This document shows positions 46,292 through 55,906 of a stretch of DNA of 64,000 nucleotides, piece by piece. Source of the DNA: Komagataeibacter sucrofermentans DSM 15973 (lineage in GTDB: Bacteria; Pseudomonadota; Alphaproteobacteria; Acetobacterales; Acetobacteraceae). The stretch lies in the NCBI RefSeq assembly GCF_040581405.1, contig NZ_CP137157.1:2437001-2501000 (forward strand). The letters are read 5' to 3'. The translations under genes were made by a program, and so were the position numbers. Under the pieces are notes generated by a model. That model was not told the DNA's origin and ran no database searches. It saw only the letters and a program-made list of their open reading frames with translations. Position 1 is the stretch's first letter, and every line of letters begins with the position of its first letter.

Positions 46292-46378
46292 AATAAAAGT
46301 TTTTGGGTGCCGCCTTTTTTCAAAAAGGCGGCATTCTTTTTGAAGTTTTTTGAAAAAAGCTTCACCAAAAACTTTTTA
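46292..46378. repeat. Two-hairpin palindromic element, full copy, between co-directional genes
   Basis: In reverse orientation relative to the copy at 23.9 kb, it reads AAAAGTTTTTGGGTGCCGCC, then TTTTTTCAAAAAGGCGGC, then a second hairpin (TTGAAGTTTTTTGAAAAAA with GCTTCACC) and CAAAAACTTTTT. It lies after kup and 53 bases before the hemW start, so hemW is read through it or has its own promoter just after it. Confidence 0.88.
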
Positions 46379-46430
46379 CAGTTCTCAAGGGGTTTCGTTG
46401 GCCGGTTTTTCACACAGTCTCGCATCCGAC

Positions 46431-47603
46431 ATGACCGAGCCGCTGGCGCTGTACGTGCACTGGCCGTTCTGCCTGTCCAAATGCCCGTACTGCGATTTCA
46501 ACAGCCATGTGCGTGATGAAATTCCCCGCGCCCGCTTTGGTAGCGCGCTCAGGCGCGAACTTGCACATGAAGCGGCGCTGATGGGCGATACCCCTGCCGA
46601 GCGCCCGACCATCAGCTCCATCTTTTTTGGCGGCGGCACGCCATCCCTCATGGCGCCCGAGACGGTGGCAGGGCTGATTGCCGATGCCCGCACCGCATTC
46701 GGCTTTACCGATAACGTGGAAATCACGCTCGAGGCCAACCCGACGAGCGTGGAGACCGGGCTGCTGCGTGCCTTCCGCGAGGCGGGGGTCAACCGCATTT
46801 CAATGGGCATCCAGAGCCTTGACCCCGAAGCCCTGCGCTTTTTAGGCCGCGAGCATGACGCCCCGCAGGCCATCGCGGCACTCGAGACCGCGCGGAACCT
46901 GTTCGACCGCATCTCGTTCGACCTGATCTATGCCCGGCCGGGACAGACCGAGGCCGCATGGCGGGCCGAGCTTGAAGCCGCCCTTGCGCTGGTGTCCGAT
47001 CACCTGTCGCTCTATCAGCTCACCATCGAGCCGGGCACGAAATTCGAGGGGCTGTACCGCCAGGGCCGCTTCCGCCTGCCTGAAGGCGATGACGCGGCAC
47101 GGCTGTATGAACTCACCGCTGAAGTAGCGGCACGGCATGGCCTGCTGGGCTACGAGATATCCAACTACGCCCGCCCCGGTGCCGAGAGCCGCCATAACCT
47201 GACCTACTGGCGCTATGGCGACTACCTCGGCATCGGTCCCGGCGCCCATGGGCGGCTGACCCGCAATGGCGTGACCTGCGCCACCCGCCGCCACCGCGCG
47301 CCCGAGCCGTGGGCCGAGCGCGTGGAGCGCACCGGCACCGGCGCTCACCCCGACATGCGGCTCGATAACCGCGACCGCGCACGTGAAATGCTGCTGATGG
47401 GCCTGCGCCTGGCCGAAGGCATTGACACCACCCGCTTCGCCCGGCGCACTGGCATGGCTATGCCTGATGCGCTTGATGCCGACATTCTGAACATGGCAAC
47501 CGAAGAAGGCTATCTGGTGCTCGACCCTGCCGCACGGCGCCTGCGCGCCACCGCCGCGGGCCGCCTGCGGCTGGAAAGCCTGCTGGCCGCGCTGGTGCTT
47601 TGA
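46431..47603 (+). CDS. hemW: Radical SAM heme chaperone HemW
   Basis: HemW is a HemN-like radical SAM protein that binds heme and delivers it to respiratory enzymes; it does not replace coproporphyrinogen oxidase. The 390-residue product has Cys14, Cys18 and Cys21 (CxxxCxYC) for the 4Fe-4S cluster, the GGGTPS motif and a C-terminal HemN_C domain (about 300-385). It lacks the extra N-terminal segment of true HemN. The frame opens in the repeat element at 46350, but those codons are repeat-derived; ATG at 46431 is where homology starts. Confidence 0.9.
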   Translation: MTEPLALYVHWPFCLSKCPYCDFNSHVRDEIPRARFGSALRRELAHEAALMGDTPAERPTISSIFFGGGTPSLMAPETVAGLIADARTAFGFTDNVEITLEANPTSVETGLLRAFREAGVNRISMGIQSLDPEALRFLGREHDAPQAIAALETARNLFDRISFDLIYARPGQTEAAWRAELEAALALVSDHLSLYQLTIEPGTKFEGLYRQGRFRLPEGDDAARLYELTAEVAARHGLLGYEISNYARPGAESRHNLTYWRYGDYLGIGPGAHGRLTRNGVTCATRRHRAPEPWAERVERTGTGAHPDMRLDNRDRAREMLLMGLRLAEGIDTTRFARRTGMAMPDALDADILNMATEEGYLVLDPAARRLRATAAGRLRLESLLAALVL

Positions 47604-47654
47604 GGCATTAGGCCATACGATAGGGCCATGCATTCAGGGCAGGGAGATTGTCGC

Positions 47655-48770
47655 GTGTTGTCATCCATCTTTTCGCGGTCCACCCGCCTCGCCGCCACCG
47701 CCGCAGCCCTTGCCTTCATGGCCATGCCCGCCATGGCGGCACCCGCCACGGGCGGCCCGGAACTGGTGATCGAGGATAACGACTTCCTTGGCCCGGGCGG
47801 GTCGGACCAGCTTTCCACCATTCCGCTGCTGTTCAACCCCGATGTGCGCGTGTTGGGCTTTACGGTGACAAGTGGTGATGGATGGGAAAACGCGGAATCC
47901 GCCCATCTGCGCCGCCTGCTGGAAATCATTGGCAAGGCGGACGTGCCGGTGGCCGATGGCGCGGTCTACCCGCTGGTCAACACCCGTGCCGAAATGCGCC
48001 TGCATGAGCAGCAGTACGGCGCGATTCCGTGGAAAGGCGCATGGGGCGGCATTGGCTCCATCGACACTGCCCCTGACGTGCAGCCCGCCATCGGGGCCAT
48101 GAAGGAAGGCGCGCCGCACACCCCGCCCGCAAAGCAGAGCGCCGTGCAGTTCCTGATCGAACAGGTGCACGCCCACCCGCATGAAGTCACGATCGTGGCC
48201 GTAGGCCCGCTGACCAACATCGCCCTGGCCATCCGTCAGGATCCGACCTTTGCCGAGACGGCGAAGCAGCTCATCTTCATGGGGGGCATGCTTGATACGA
48301 GCATGATGTCGATTACCGGCAACGCGGATTTCGCCTCCGACTTCAACATGATCTTTGACCCCGAGGCCGCCCATATCACCCTCACCGCGCCGTGGAAGAA
48401 GATCACGGTGGTGGGCAGCGTATCGAACGACCTCATGCTCTCGCGCGCGTATCTGGGCCAGATTACCAGCCGGAAAACGCCGCTCACCACCTATATCGGC
48501 AGTTATTACGACCCGCTGCCCATGTGGGATGAAATGACCACCGCGATTGCCGCCGACCCCACGCTGGTCACCTCCGCCGTCGATGCCCGCATGGATATCG
48601 ACACAAGTCGCGGCCCGCATTACGGCCATGCCTTTGTGGTGCCTGATGCGCTGGCGCCCAAGGGCAGCCCCATGCGGGTGATGCATATCGTGCGCAGCAT
48701 TGACGAAAAGCGCTTCCGCGAGACCTTCCTGCACGAGGCGCAGGGCGACCTTGCGGCTCCCGCGCGGTAA
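47655..48770 (+). CDS. Exported nucleoside hydrolase-like protein
   Basis: This 371-residue protein has a signal peptide (core AATAAALAFMAMPAMAA). The nucleoside hydrolase fold is recognised by the VAVGPLTNIALAI segment and the following MGGMLD and NADFASDFNMIFDPEAA (family NxEFNxxxDPEA). The Ca-binding DxDxxxDD motif is altered to DNDFLGPGGSD, seen also in a secreted branch of the family. Cleaving of purine or pyrimidine nucleosides in the periplasm is likely but unproven. GTG at 47655 has AGGGAGA seven bases upstream; ATG at 47628 is less well placed. Confidence 0.78.
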   Translation: MLSSIFSRSTRLAATAAALAFMAMPAMAAPATGGPELVIEDNDFLGPGGSDQLSTIPLLFNPDVRVLGFTVTSGDGWENAESAHLRRLLEIIGKADVPVADGAVYPLVNTRAEMRLHEQQYGAIPWKGAWGGIGSIDTAPDVQPAIGAMKEGAPHTPPAKQSAVQFLIEQVHAHPHEVTIVAVGPLTNIALAIRQDPTFAETAKQLIFMGGMLDTSMMSITGNADFASDFNMIFDPEAAHITLTAPWKKITVVGSVSNDLMLSRAYLGQITSRKTPLTTYIGSYYDPLPMWDEMTTAIAADPTLVTSAVDARMDIDTSRGPHYGHAFVVPDALAPKGSPMRVMHIVRSIDEKRFRETFLHEAQGDLAAPAR

Positions 48771-48779
48771 GGGACAGGC

Positions 48780-49223
48780 ATGCTGCATATGGTCAAGCTG
48801 GCGGTTGGCGTCCATTCCCTTGAGGAACTCGCCGCCCGCCAGTCGCTCCAGATCCCGCCCCTTGATGACCTTGATGGCACCAGCCCCTCGGGCCAGCCAT
48901 GGTTCCGCACCCGCATGTATCCGCGCCGGGCGGCCGAAATACTTGATGGCGGGTCAATCTACCGCGTGATTGCCGGGCGCATCCTGTGCCGCCAGCGCAT
49001 TACCGCCATCGAACCCGACACGCGCGATGATGGCGTGGCCTGCGCGCGGGTGGTCATGGCGCCCGAGATCATTCCCGTCAGCCCGCGCGCCATGCGTGCC
49101 TTTCAGGGCTGGCGCTACCTCAAGCCCGCAGACGCGCCCCCCGACCTTCTGGCAAACAGCCATGCGGGCGATGTCCTGCCCGAAGCCCTACGCAACGAAC
49201 TGGCGGAACTGTGCCTGATCTGA
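48780..49223 (+). CDS. DUF1489 family protein
   Basis: This 147-residue protein matches the alphaproteobacterial DUF1489 pattern: MVKLAVGVHSLEEL, TRMYPRRAAEILDGGSIYRVIAGRI in parts, and FQGWRYLKPADAPPDL near residue 110. No catalytic motif or membrane segment. It is widespread in Alphaproteobacteria without known function. The start is 9 bases after the nucleoside hydrolase stop. The following lytic transglycosylase frame overlaps its end, though the likely start of that gene is beyond it. Confidence 0.85.
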   Translation: MLHMVKLAVGVHSLEELAARQSLQIPPLDDLDGTSPSGQPWFRTRMYPRRAAEILDGGSIYRVIAGRILCRQRITAIEPDTRDDGVACARVVMAPEIIPVSPRAMRAFQGWRYLKPADAPPDLLANSHAGDVLPEALRNELAELCLI

Positions 49224-49255
49224 ACATGCTCCCTGCACCACCCTCCCTGCGGGAC

Positions 49256-50320
49256 ATGACGCGCCTGTTTCTTGTCGCCATTGCAGGCCTCGGGCTTGCC
49301 GCCTGCGCCACGTCACCGGGCGGGGGCAGCGGCAGCCGCACCCATGCCAGCTATAACAGTTACTACAGGGGCAAGGCCGCCTACCGCCCGCCGGGACCGG
49401 CGAGCGACCCGTGGCAGCCCTATATTGCCGATGCCTCCAGCCGTTTTGCCGTGCCGCAGGAATGGATTCGCGCCGTGATCCAGAAGGAATCGGGCGGGCA
49501 TGAATATATTGATGGTCACCTCACGCGCTCGGCCAGCGGGGCAATCGGGCTGATGCAACTCATGCCGCCCACCTATGCCGACATGGAGCGCCGCAACCAC
49601 CTCGGCTCCGACCCGTATGACCCGCACAACAACATCCTCGCGGGCACGGCCTATATCCGCATCCTGTACGGGCTGTATGGCGCGCCGGGCTTTCTTGCCG
49701 CCTATAACGCGGGCACGGAACGGCTGAACGACTACCTTGAAAATGGCCGCCCGCTCCCCAGCCAGACGGTTCGCTACCTACGCATCATCACCCCCAATCT
49801 TGGCAATGAAGTGGCGCTGAGCGGGCCGCTGGCGGTTTATGGCTCCTCCAGCCAGCGGGTCACCTCCACGCCGGCCCCGCTGGGCAATGGCACCACGATC
49901 CAGCCTGACCATACCTACGTGCAGTACGCCACGCTGAACCCGCCCGCCCCCGTGCAGCACCGCACGGCCTGCGTGCATGATGCCAACCTTGCCTATGACC
50001 CCGGCAGCACCGCCTGCCATACCGATGCCCGCACGGCAGCCGCGGCCGCGCCAAGCGCTGGCGCCGGATATGGGGCATGGATGGTGCAGGTGGGCGCCTT
50101 CTCGGCAGAGGGGCAGGCCCGCTTTGCCAACTCCATGGCCCGGCAGGGTGATTTTGCGGCCCTGCAGGGCGCGCGCAGCCTGGTCATTCCGGTCAGGCGG
50201 CCTACGGGCCTGATCTATCGCGCCCGCCTGGCCGGGCTTTCGCAATCAGCCGCGACACAGGCCTGCGCTACGCTGAAAAACCAGGGCCTGCCCTGCACCG
50301 TCATCCGGCCCGGGCAGTAA
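49256..50320 (+). CDS. Lytic transglycosylase lipoprotein with C-terminal SPOR domain
   Basis: This outer-membrane or periplasmic muramidase-like enzyme cleaves peptidoglycan between MurNAc and GlcNAc. The lipobox LAAC (Cys17) follows a short signal. The SLT domain (about 60-190) has the catalytic Glu78 in IQKESGG, SGAIGLMQLMP and AAYNAGTERL. A Pro/Thr linker precedes a SPOR domain at the end (about 275-352, WMVQVGAFSAEGQARFAN) that binds denuded glycan at septa. It is thus probably a division-site enzyme like RlpA. Earlier in-frame starts (49211 GTG, 49226 ATG) exist; the ATG at 49256 gives a standard lipoprotein signal. Confidence 0.88.
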   Translation: MTRLFLVAIAGLGLAACATSPGGGSGSRTHASYNSYYRGKAAYRPPGPASDPWQPYIADASSRFAVPQEWIRAVIQKESGGHEYIDGHLTRSASGAIGLMQLMPPTYADMERRNHLGSDPYDPHNNILAGTAYIRILYGLYGAPGFLAAYNAGTERLNDYLENGRPLPSQTVRYLRIITPNLGNEVALSGPLAVYGSSSQRVTSTPAPLGNGTTIQPDHTYVQYATLNPPAPVQHRTACVHDANLAYDPGSTACHTDARTAAAAAPSAGAGYGAWMVQVGAFSAEGQARFANSMARQGDFAALQGARSLVIPVRRPTGLIYRARLAGLSQSAATQACATLKNQGLPCTVIRPGQ

Positions 50321-50327
50321 GTGATTG

Positions 50328-50354
50328 AATAAAAGCTTCACCAAAACTTTTATC
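50328..50354. repeat. Fragment of the palindromic element
   Basis: Only AATAAAAGCTTCACCAAAACTTTT remains: a single AAGCTTCACC edge with one outer arm. Both hairpins are lost, so it is the end point of decay of the family. It lies between the convergent transglycosylase and GH3-like genes. Confidence 0.65.
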
Positions 50355-50363
50355 CGTTACGGC

Positions 50364-52415
50364 TTATTCAGCGGTCACCACCGGGGCAGGCTGGTTTTCC
50401 AGCGTGGCGGGCACGTGTAGCGCGGGCAGGTGCAGTGTTGCGTGCCGCACCAGCATGACCGATGAAAACCCGAGCGAGAGCGTATAATCGCCTGCCGCCA
50501 CGGCCCAGTTGCCACCTGTCGCGTTCCACTGCCCCGCCAGCCGCAGGCTGACCGGCACGCTGAGCCGCACCGGATGCCCCGGCGTGACCATCACGCTGCG
50601 CCAGGCAGCCAGCCTGCGCGGATTGCCCGGCAGGTCGGGCGGGGTTTCAACATAAAGCTGGGGCACGGCCCGCACCGCCGCCGTGCCGGGATTGGAGAGC
50701 GTGAAACTGGCATTGAGGTGATTACCCTCACGCGTCACGTGCAGTTCGCTCAACGTCAGCCGCCCACGGGTCGACAGCCCATAGCCAAACGGAAACAGCG
50801 GCACGACATGCGCGCGCTCGAAAGCGCGGTAATTCGCATCGACCATGCCCGGCGGGTAAAGCCCGCCGGTCAATGTTACCGGCAGATGACCCGAGAAATC
50901 CTGCTGCCCCGACAGGAGCGCCGACAGCGCGGGCGCGTATTCATCGCGCCATGTCCAGCCCTGCACCACGCTATCGACCGCATCGAGCCAGGGCATCTGC
51001 CTGTCGGGGTCATCGGCGGTCAGCACCACGGCCACATGGCCGCCAAGCTCGGCCAGGGTGGTGATCATCCGGTTATCGTCATTGCTGGCGCTGAGCACCA
51101 GCGTGCGGGCCGCCTGCGCGCAGGCGGGCGGGAGCGTGCCCGTAGCCCCCGCGCCATCAGGCGCGACAACCACCGTCACATTCAGCCCGGCATGGCGCAG
51201 CCCGTCGGCCAGCAGGTCGGCAGGCCCATGCATGGCGGGGTGCACCAGCACCAGCACCGGGCCAAGGGCGGGGTCAAAGGGCAGGACACGATTCTCGTTT
51301 TGCAGCAGCACCGCGCCCTCGGCCTCCACATCCCCCACCAGCGTATCGACCGGCGGGGGCTGCACGCCGGTGCGGGCAGCAGCGAAAGGCGGCGGATGGT
51401 CAAGACTGCCCGCCATGTAAAACGAGGCCAGAATATGCGTAACCATGGCCTGCACCTGCGCGGGCCTGATATCACCATCGCGCACGGCCTTGCGCAGCAT
51501 CTCGCCCAGCACGTCGGGCCTGTCGGGGCTGACCTGCTCCATGTCCACCCCCGTGGCTACAGCATTCAGCGCGGGCGCGGTGTCGGCGCCATGCACGGCG
51601 CCAGCGGGCACGGCATGCCCCGACAGGTCGCCTCCCGGCACGGCCATGATCATGCCGGGAAAATGCCATGCCTCATGCACCATGGCCTCCAGCCCCGTAA
51701 CCTCCTGGCACGGGGCCATGCCGCCACACAGCATGGCCCCGCCATGGGCCACCTCCAGCGCCGTGGCCACGCCCAGCAGGCTGTGGGGCGCAAGGTCAGC
51801 GGCCCTGACCGGCGCGCTGCGCTCGGGGGCCGCGCCATCGGCGCGCACCTGCTCCTCACGCACGACCGAGCCAAAGACCGGCAGCACATGGCCCGATAAA
51901 AGCCCCGCCCCGATCATGCCCGCCATGCTGCCCGCCAGCACCTGATCCTCGCCGCCCTGCAACCGCCCCGAGGGCAGTGTATCCACGCCGCCCACGCGCA
52001 GCACCGCGCGGCCATGCAGCCATTCCGCCCGGGCGCGGGCCACGCCCGCGCGGCGGGCAAGGTCGGGATCCCATGTCGCGGCCAGCGCCAGCCACGGCAG
52101 CATGGGCCGGGCCGCGGCATCACCGGGTTGCACGGGGGTGGCGAAGGTTGGCATGCGCAGCACCGGCAGCCCCAGCCGGGGCACGCCCGGCCAGGCCAGC
52201 AGGCCGGGTGCGTCCTCTGCCCCGGCGGTGAGCGGCGCAGGACGGGCCTGGAGCACGGTCTGCTGTTCGGCGGGTTGCAGGCGGGCCGCCATGTCCGCCG
52301 CACGGGTGCTGGTCGGGCTTGCGGCAGCCGCCACCGCCGCCTGCGCCGGAGTGGCGGGAAGCAGCCCGGTCATGAGCAGGAAAGCGACAGAGCCTGTAAG
52401 CGCGTGTTTCATCAT
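50364..52415 (-). CDS. Exported glycoside hydrolase family 3-like protein, catalytic residues apparently lost
   Basis: The 683-residue protein has a signal peptide ending near PAQA-AV. The GH3 fold is recognisable: GVPRLGLPVL (78-87), LALAATWDPDLARRAG (109-124), GVDMEQ, then the C-terminal GH3_C domain from about 395 (VLLQNENRVLPF) and an FnIII-like domain after FPFGYGLS (about 555). But the TIM-barrel active-site blocks differ. The usual VKHFAxND is LPVFGSVV (178-185), MCAYNxVNG is LCGGMAPCQ (229-237), and the nucleophile block FxGFVxSDW is FPGMIMAVPGGD (252-263) without the Asp. It may be a pseudoenzyme or bind glucan. It is related in plan to beta-glucosidases found near cellulose operons, but no bcs gene is present. 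Confidence 0.8.
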   Translation of the reverse strand: MMKHALTGSVAFLLMTGLLPATPAQAAVAAAASPTSTRAADMAARLQPAEQQTVLQARPAPLTAGAEDAPGLLAWPGVPRLGLPVLRMPTFATPVQPGDAAARPMLPWLALAATWDPDLARRAGVARARAEWLHGRAVLRVGGVDTLPSGRLQGGEDQVLAGSMAGMIGAGLLSGHVLPVFGSVVREEQVRADGAAPERSAPVRAADLAPHSLLGVATALEVAHGGAMLCGGMAPCQEVTGLEAMVHEAWHFPGMIMAVPGGDLSGHAVPAGAVHGADTAPALNAVATGVDMEQVSPDRPDVLGEMLRKAVRDGDIRPAQVQAMVTHILASFYMAGSLDHPPPFAAARTGVQPPPVDTLVGDVEAEGAVLLQNENRVLPFDPALGPVLVLVHPAMHGPADLLADGLRHAGLNVTVVVAPDGAGATGTLPPACAQAARTLVLSASNDDNRMITTLAELGGHVAVVLTADDPDRQMPWLDAVDSVVQGWTWRDEYAPALSALLSGQQDFSGHLPVTLTGGLYPPGMVDANYRAFERAHVVPLFPFGYGLSTRGRLTLSELHVTREGNHLNASFTLSNPGTAAVRAVPQLYVETPPDLPGNPRRLAAWRSVMVTPGHPVRLSVPVSLRLAGQWNATGGNWAVAAGDYTLSLGFSSVMLVRHATLHLPALHVPATLENQPAPVVTAE

Positions 52416-52640
52416 GTTCCGCAGCAGTTGGCGTATGGGTCCATTTTTGCGCTTCAATGGCCCGATTGTCACGCAGGGCACGGTAAAGTGCCCATGCGAC
52501 TTGGCGTGACAGGCGCGGCAGGATATGAAGAAGGATAACGCGACAGGCCGCAACGCCCCTGCCCGGCATGCCCGCCGGTGTCCGGGCGCGTGGCCGGATC
52601 ACCACATGCGGGGGCCATCCCCGGCGTCCACAGAGGCATC

Positions 52641-53174
52641 ATGACCCTTCGCCCGTTCCATCCCGCTCCCTCTGCCGCCCCCTCGGGCCGTGCCCTGCTG
52701 CCACGCGCCGCACTCCCCGCCCTGCTGGCCGCCAGCCTGCTGGCAGGCTGTGGCAGCGCGCCGCAACACGACAAAAGCGGGCTGGCCGTGCCCCAGAACC
52801 GCCTGCTGAAGGAAGATCGTGGCGCCAATGGCGGCTCCACGCCGCTGGAAAGCAACGGGGTCAACGCCTTTTTGTGGCGTGGGGCGCTCGATACGCTGTC
52901 CTTCATGCCGTTTGCCTCGGCCGATGCGGTAGCAGGCGTGATCCTGACGGACTGGTACACCCCGCCCGCCACCAAGGATGAACGCTTCAAGATTACCTGC
53001 TTCGTCCTCTCGCGCAGCCTGCGCTCGGATGCGGTGCGCGTGTCGGTGTTCCGCCAGGCCTATGAGGACGGGCAGTGGGTCGATACCCCCGTTGCCGCCA
53101 ACACCGTGTCTGACATCACGGCCCGCATCCTGACCCGCGCCCGCCAGCTCCGCACCGATAGCGGCCAGCACTAG
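52641..53174 (+). CDS. DUF3576 family lipoprotein
   Basis: The 177-residue protein has a lipobox LLAGC with Cys37 and a long Pro/Ala n-region. The conserved domain starts near 55 (GVNAFLWRGALDTLSFMPF, GGVILTDWYTPP-like VAGVILTDWYTPP) and includes FKITCFVLSRSLRSDAVRVSVFRQ. DUF3576 lipoproteins are typical of Alphaproteobacteria and sit before leuS, lptE and holA, as here. A role in envelope assembly is suggested by lptE but unproven. AGAGG precedes the ATG at 52641. Confidence 0.88.
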   Translation: MTLRPFHPAPSAAPSGRALLPRAALPALLAASLLAGCGSAPQHDKSGLAVPQNRLLKEDRGANGGSTPLESNGVNAFLWRGALDTLSFMPFASADAVAGVILTDWYTPPATKDERFKITCFVLSRSLRSDAVRVSVFRQAYEDGQWVDTPVAANTVSDITARILTRARQLRTDSGQH

Positions 53175-53270
53175 GCCGCGCGCTGTTATCAATCCCGGCC
53201 GGGTAGCGCGCTGCCCGGCCCTTCTGGCAGGCGCATGCCGCCCGCCCTCCGCATACCGAACCAGAAGAAG

Positions 53271-55904
53271 ATGACCGAAACCAGCACCCCACCGGACAAC
53301 GCCACCCCCGCCTATGATTTCCACACGGCCGAGCCGCAGTGGCAGGAACGCTGGGCGGCCTCGGGCATCTTCGACGTGCCAGACGTGCCTCCCGCCGACC
53401 GGCCCAAATATTACGTGCTGGAGATGTTCCCCTACCCGTCAGGCCAGCTGCACATGGGTCATGTGCGCAACTATACGCTTGGCGATGTGGTGGCGCGGTA
53501 CAAGCGCGCGCGGGGCTTCAGCGTGCTGCACCCGATGGGGTGGGATGCCTTCGGCCTGCCCGCCGAGAACGCGGCGCGCGAGCGCGGCGTGCACCCCGGC
53601 AAGTGGACGATGGACAACATCGCCGCCATGCGCGCCACGCTGAAGCGCCTTGGCTTCTCCTTCAACTGGGACCGCGAGATCGCGACCTGCCTGCCTGAAT
53701 ATTATGGCAAGCAGCAGAAGCTGTTCCTCGACATGCTCAGGGGCGGGCTGGTCGAGCGCCGCGAAAGCTGGGTCAACTGGGACCCCGTGGACAATACCGT
53801 GCTCGCCAACGAGCAGGTGGTGGACGGGCGCGGCTGGCGCTCAGGCGCGCTGATCGAGCAGAAAAAGCTCTCGCAGTGGTTCCTCAGGATCACCCAATTC
53901 GCCCCGCAACTGCTTGAGGGCCTGTCCACCCTGCCGCGCTGGCCCGAGCGCGTGCGCACCATGCAGGAGCGCTGGATTGGCCGCTCGGAAGGGGCAAAGG
54001 TCCGCTTTGGCCTGCACGCGCCACCCGCGGGCTTCGACACCGATCTTGATTCGGTCGAGGTGTTCACCACCCGCCCCGACACGCTGTTCGGCATGTCCTT
54101 CCTCGCCATTGCCGCCGACCACCCGCTGGCGGCCAAGGTGGCTGCGGGCAATGCGAAGGCGCAGGAATTCATTGCCGAATGCCAGCGCCTTGGCACATCG
54201 GAAGAGGCGATCGAAACCGCCGAGAAGCGCGGCTTCGACACCGGGCTGCGTGTCAGCCACCCCTTCATGCCCGATAAGTCCTTCCCGGTCTGGATCGCGA
54301 ATTTCGTGCTGATGGATTACGGCACGGGCGCTGTATTCGGCTGCCCCTGTGGCGACCAGCGCGACCTTGACTTCGCGCGCAAATACAACCTGCCTGTCAC
54401 GCCTGTCATTTTGCCGCCGGGGGCGGAGGCCGCGACCTTCACCATGACCGACAAGGCCTGTGACGGCCACGGCACGCTGTTCAACTCCGGCTTCCTTGAC
54501 GGGCTGGACACGGATGCGGCGAAGAAAGAGGCCATTACCCGGCTTGAAGGCATGGGTATTGGCCAGGGCGTGGTCAACTGGCGCCTGCGCGACTGGGGCA
54601 TCTCGCGCCAGCGCTACTGGGGCTGCCCGATCCCCGTCATCCACTGCACCGATTGCGGCGCGCAGCCCGTGCCCGATGACCAGTTGCCCGTAAAGCTGCC
54701 CGAGGACGTGACCTTCGACCGCCCCGGCAACCCGCTGGCGCATCACCCCACCTGGAAGCACGTAGCCTGCCCCAACTGCGGCAAGCCTGCCGAGCGCGAG
54801 ACCGATACCTGCGACACGTTTGTGGACAGCTCATGGTATTTCGCCCGCTTTACCGCACCCAACGCCGCTACCCCCACCCTGCCTGCCGCCGCCGATGGCT
54901 GGCTGCCGGTGGACCAGTATATTGGCGGCATCGAGCATGCGATCCTGCACCTGCTCTATGCCCGCTTCTTTACCCGCGCCATGCACGAGACCGGGCACCT
55001 GCATGTGGATGAACCCTTCAACGGGCTGTTCACCCAAGGCATGGTCAACCACGAAAGCTACCGCGACGCGGATGGCAACTGGCTCTACCCCGAGGAAGTC
55101 GAGCGCAGGGGCGATGGCGCGGTGCGCCGCGACAACGGTGCGCCGGTCACGATCGGCCGCGTGGAAAAGATGTCCAAGTCCAAGCGCAACACGGTAGCGC
55201 CCGTGGCCATCATCGAGCGGTTTGGCGCGGATACGGCGCGATGGTTCGTGCTGTCTGACAGCCCGCCCGAGCGTGACATGGAATGGACGGAATCCGGTGT
55301 CGCAGCCTCCGCGCGCTTCCTGCAGCGCCTGTTCCGCCTTGTGCGCGCCGTGGCCGAACAGACCCCGGCAGATGCCCCCTGCCCCGCCACGTTCTCACGC
55401 GCGGCTGATGGCCTGCGCCGGGCCACGCACCGCGCCATTGCCGCCGTGACCGAGGCGCTTGAAGGCTTCAGCGCCAACGTGGCCGTGGCCCGCCTGCATG
55501 AACTCACCTCCGCCCTGGCCGAGGCCGAGAAAGCGGCAGGCGATGACGGCATGGCCTTTGCCCGCCGCGAGGCCGCCACCATGCTGGCCCTGCTCGCCGC
55601 CCCCATGGTGCCCCACCAGGCGGAAGCGATGATGGCGCTGCTCGAGCCGGGCGGCCAGCCCGTGGTGGAACGCGCCTGGCCCACCGCCATCCCTGACCTG
55701 CTCAAGGCCAGCGAACTGACCATTGCGGTGCAGATCATGGGCAAGTTGCGCGGCACCATCGCCGTGGCCCCCGACCTGCCGGCGGACAGGGTGATCGCCC
55801 TGGCCGAAGCCGAGCCGAACGTGGCCCGCCTGCTTGAGGGGGCGCGGATCGTCAAGCGCATCCACGTGCCCGGCCGCATCGTCAATTTCGTGGTTGCAAA
55901 ATAG
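53271..55904 (+). CDS. leuS: Leucyl-tRNA synthetase
   Basis: This class Ia synthetase charges tRNA-Leu and edits mischarged products. In 877 residues, HMGH (61-64) is the HIGH motif, the CP1 editing domain spans about 225-425 ([11 protein letters not shown] is the threonine-rich editing site), KMSKS is at 633-637, and an anticodon-binding domain follows from about 690. AGAAGAAG precedes the ATG. The lptE gene starts 2 bases after the stop. Confidence 0.96.
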   Translation: MTETSTPPDNATPAYDFHTAEPQWQERWAASGIFDVPDVPPADRPKYYVLEMFPYPSGQLHMGHVRNYTLGDVVARYKRARGFSVLHPMGWDAFGLPAENAARERGVHPGKWTMDNIAAMRATLKRLGFSFNWDREIATCLPEYYGKQQKLFLDMLRGGLVERRESWVNWDPVDNTVLANEQVVDGRGWRSGALIEQKKLSQWFLRITQFAPQLLEGLSTLPRWPERVRTMQERWIGRSEGAKVRFGLHAPPAGFDTDLDSVEVFTTRPDTLFGMSFLAIAADHPLAAKVAAGNAKAQEFIAECQRLGTSEEAIETAEKRGFDTGLRVSHPFMPDKSFPVWIANFVLMDYGTGAVFGCPCGDQRDLDFARKYNLPVTPVILPPGAEAATFTMTDKACDGHGTLFNSGFLDGLDTDAAKKEAITRLEGMGIGQGVVNWRLRDWGISRQRYWGCPIPVIHCTDCGAQPVPDDQLPVKLPEDVTFDRPGNPLAHHPTWKHVACPNCGKPAERETDTCDTFVDSSWYFARFTAPNAATPTLPAAADGWLPVDQYIGGIEHAILHLLYARFFTRAMHETGHLHVDEPFNGLFTQGMVNHESYRDADGNWLYPEEVERRGDGAVRRDNGAPVTIGRVEKMSKSKRNTVAPVAIIERFGADTARWFVLSDSPPERDMEWTESGVAASARFLQRLFRLVRAVAEQTPADAPCPATFSRAADGLRRATHRAIAAVTEALEGFSANVAVARLHELTSALAEAEKAAGDDGMAFARREAATMLALLAAPMVPHQAEAMMALLEPGGQPVVERAWPTAIPDLLKASELTIAVQIMGKLRGTIAVAPDLPADRVIALAEAEPNVARLLEGARIVKRIHVPGRIVNFVVAK

Positions 55905-55906
55905 AC

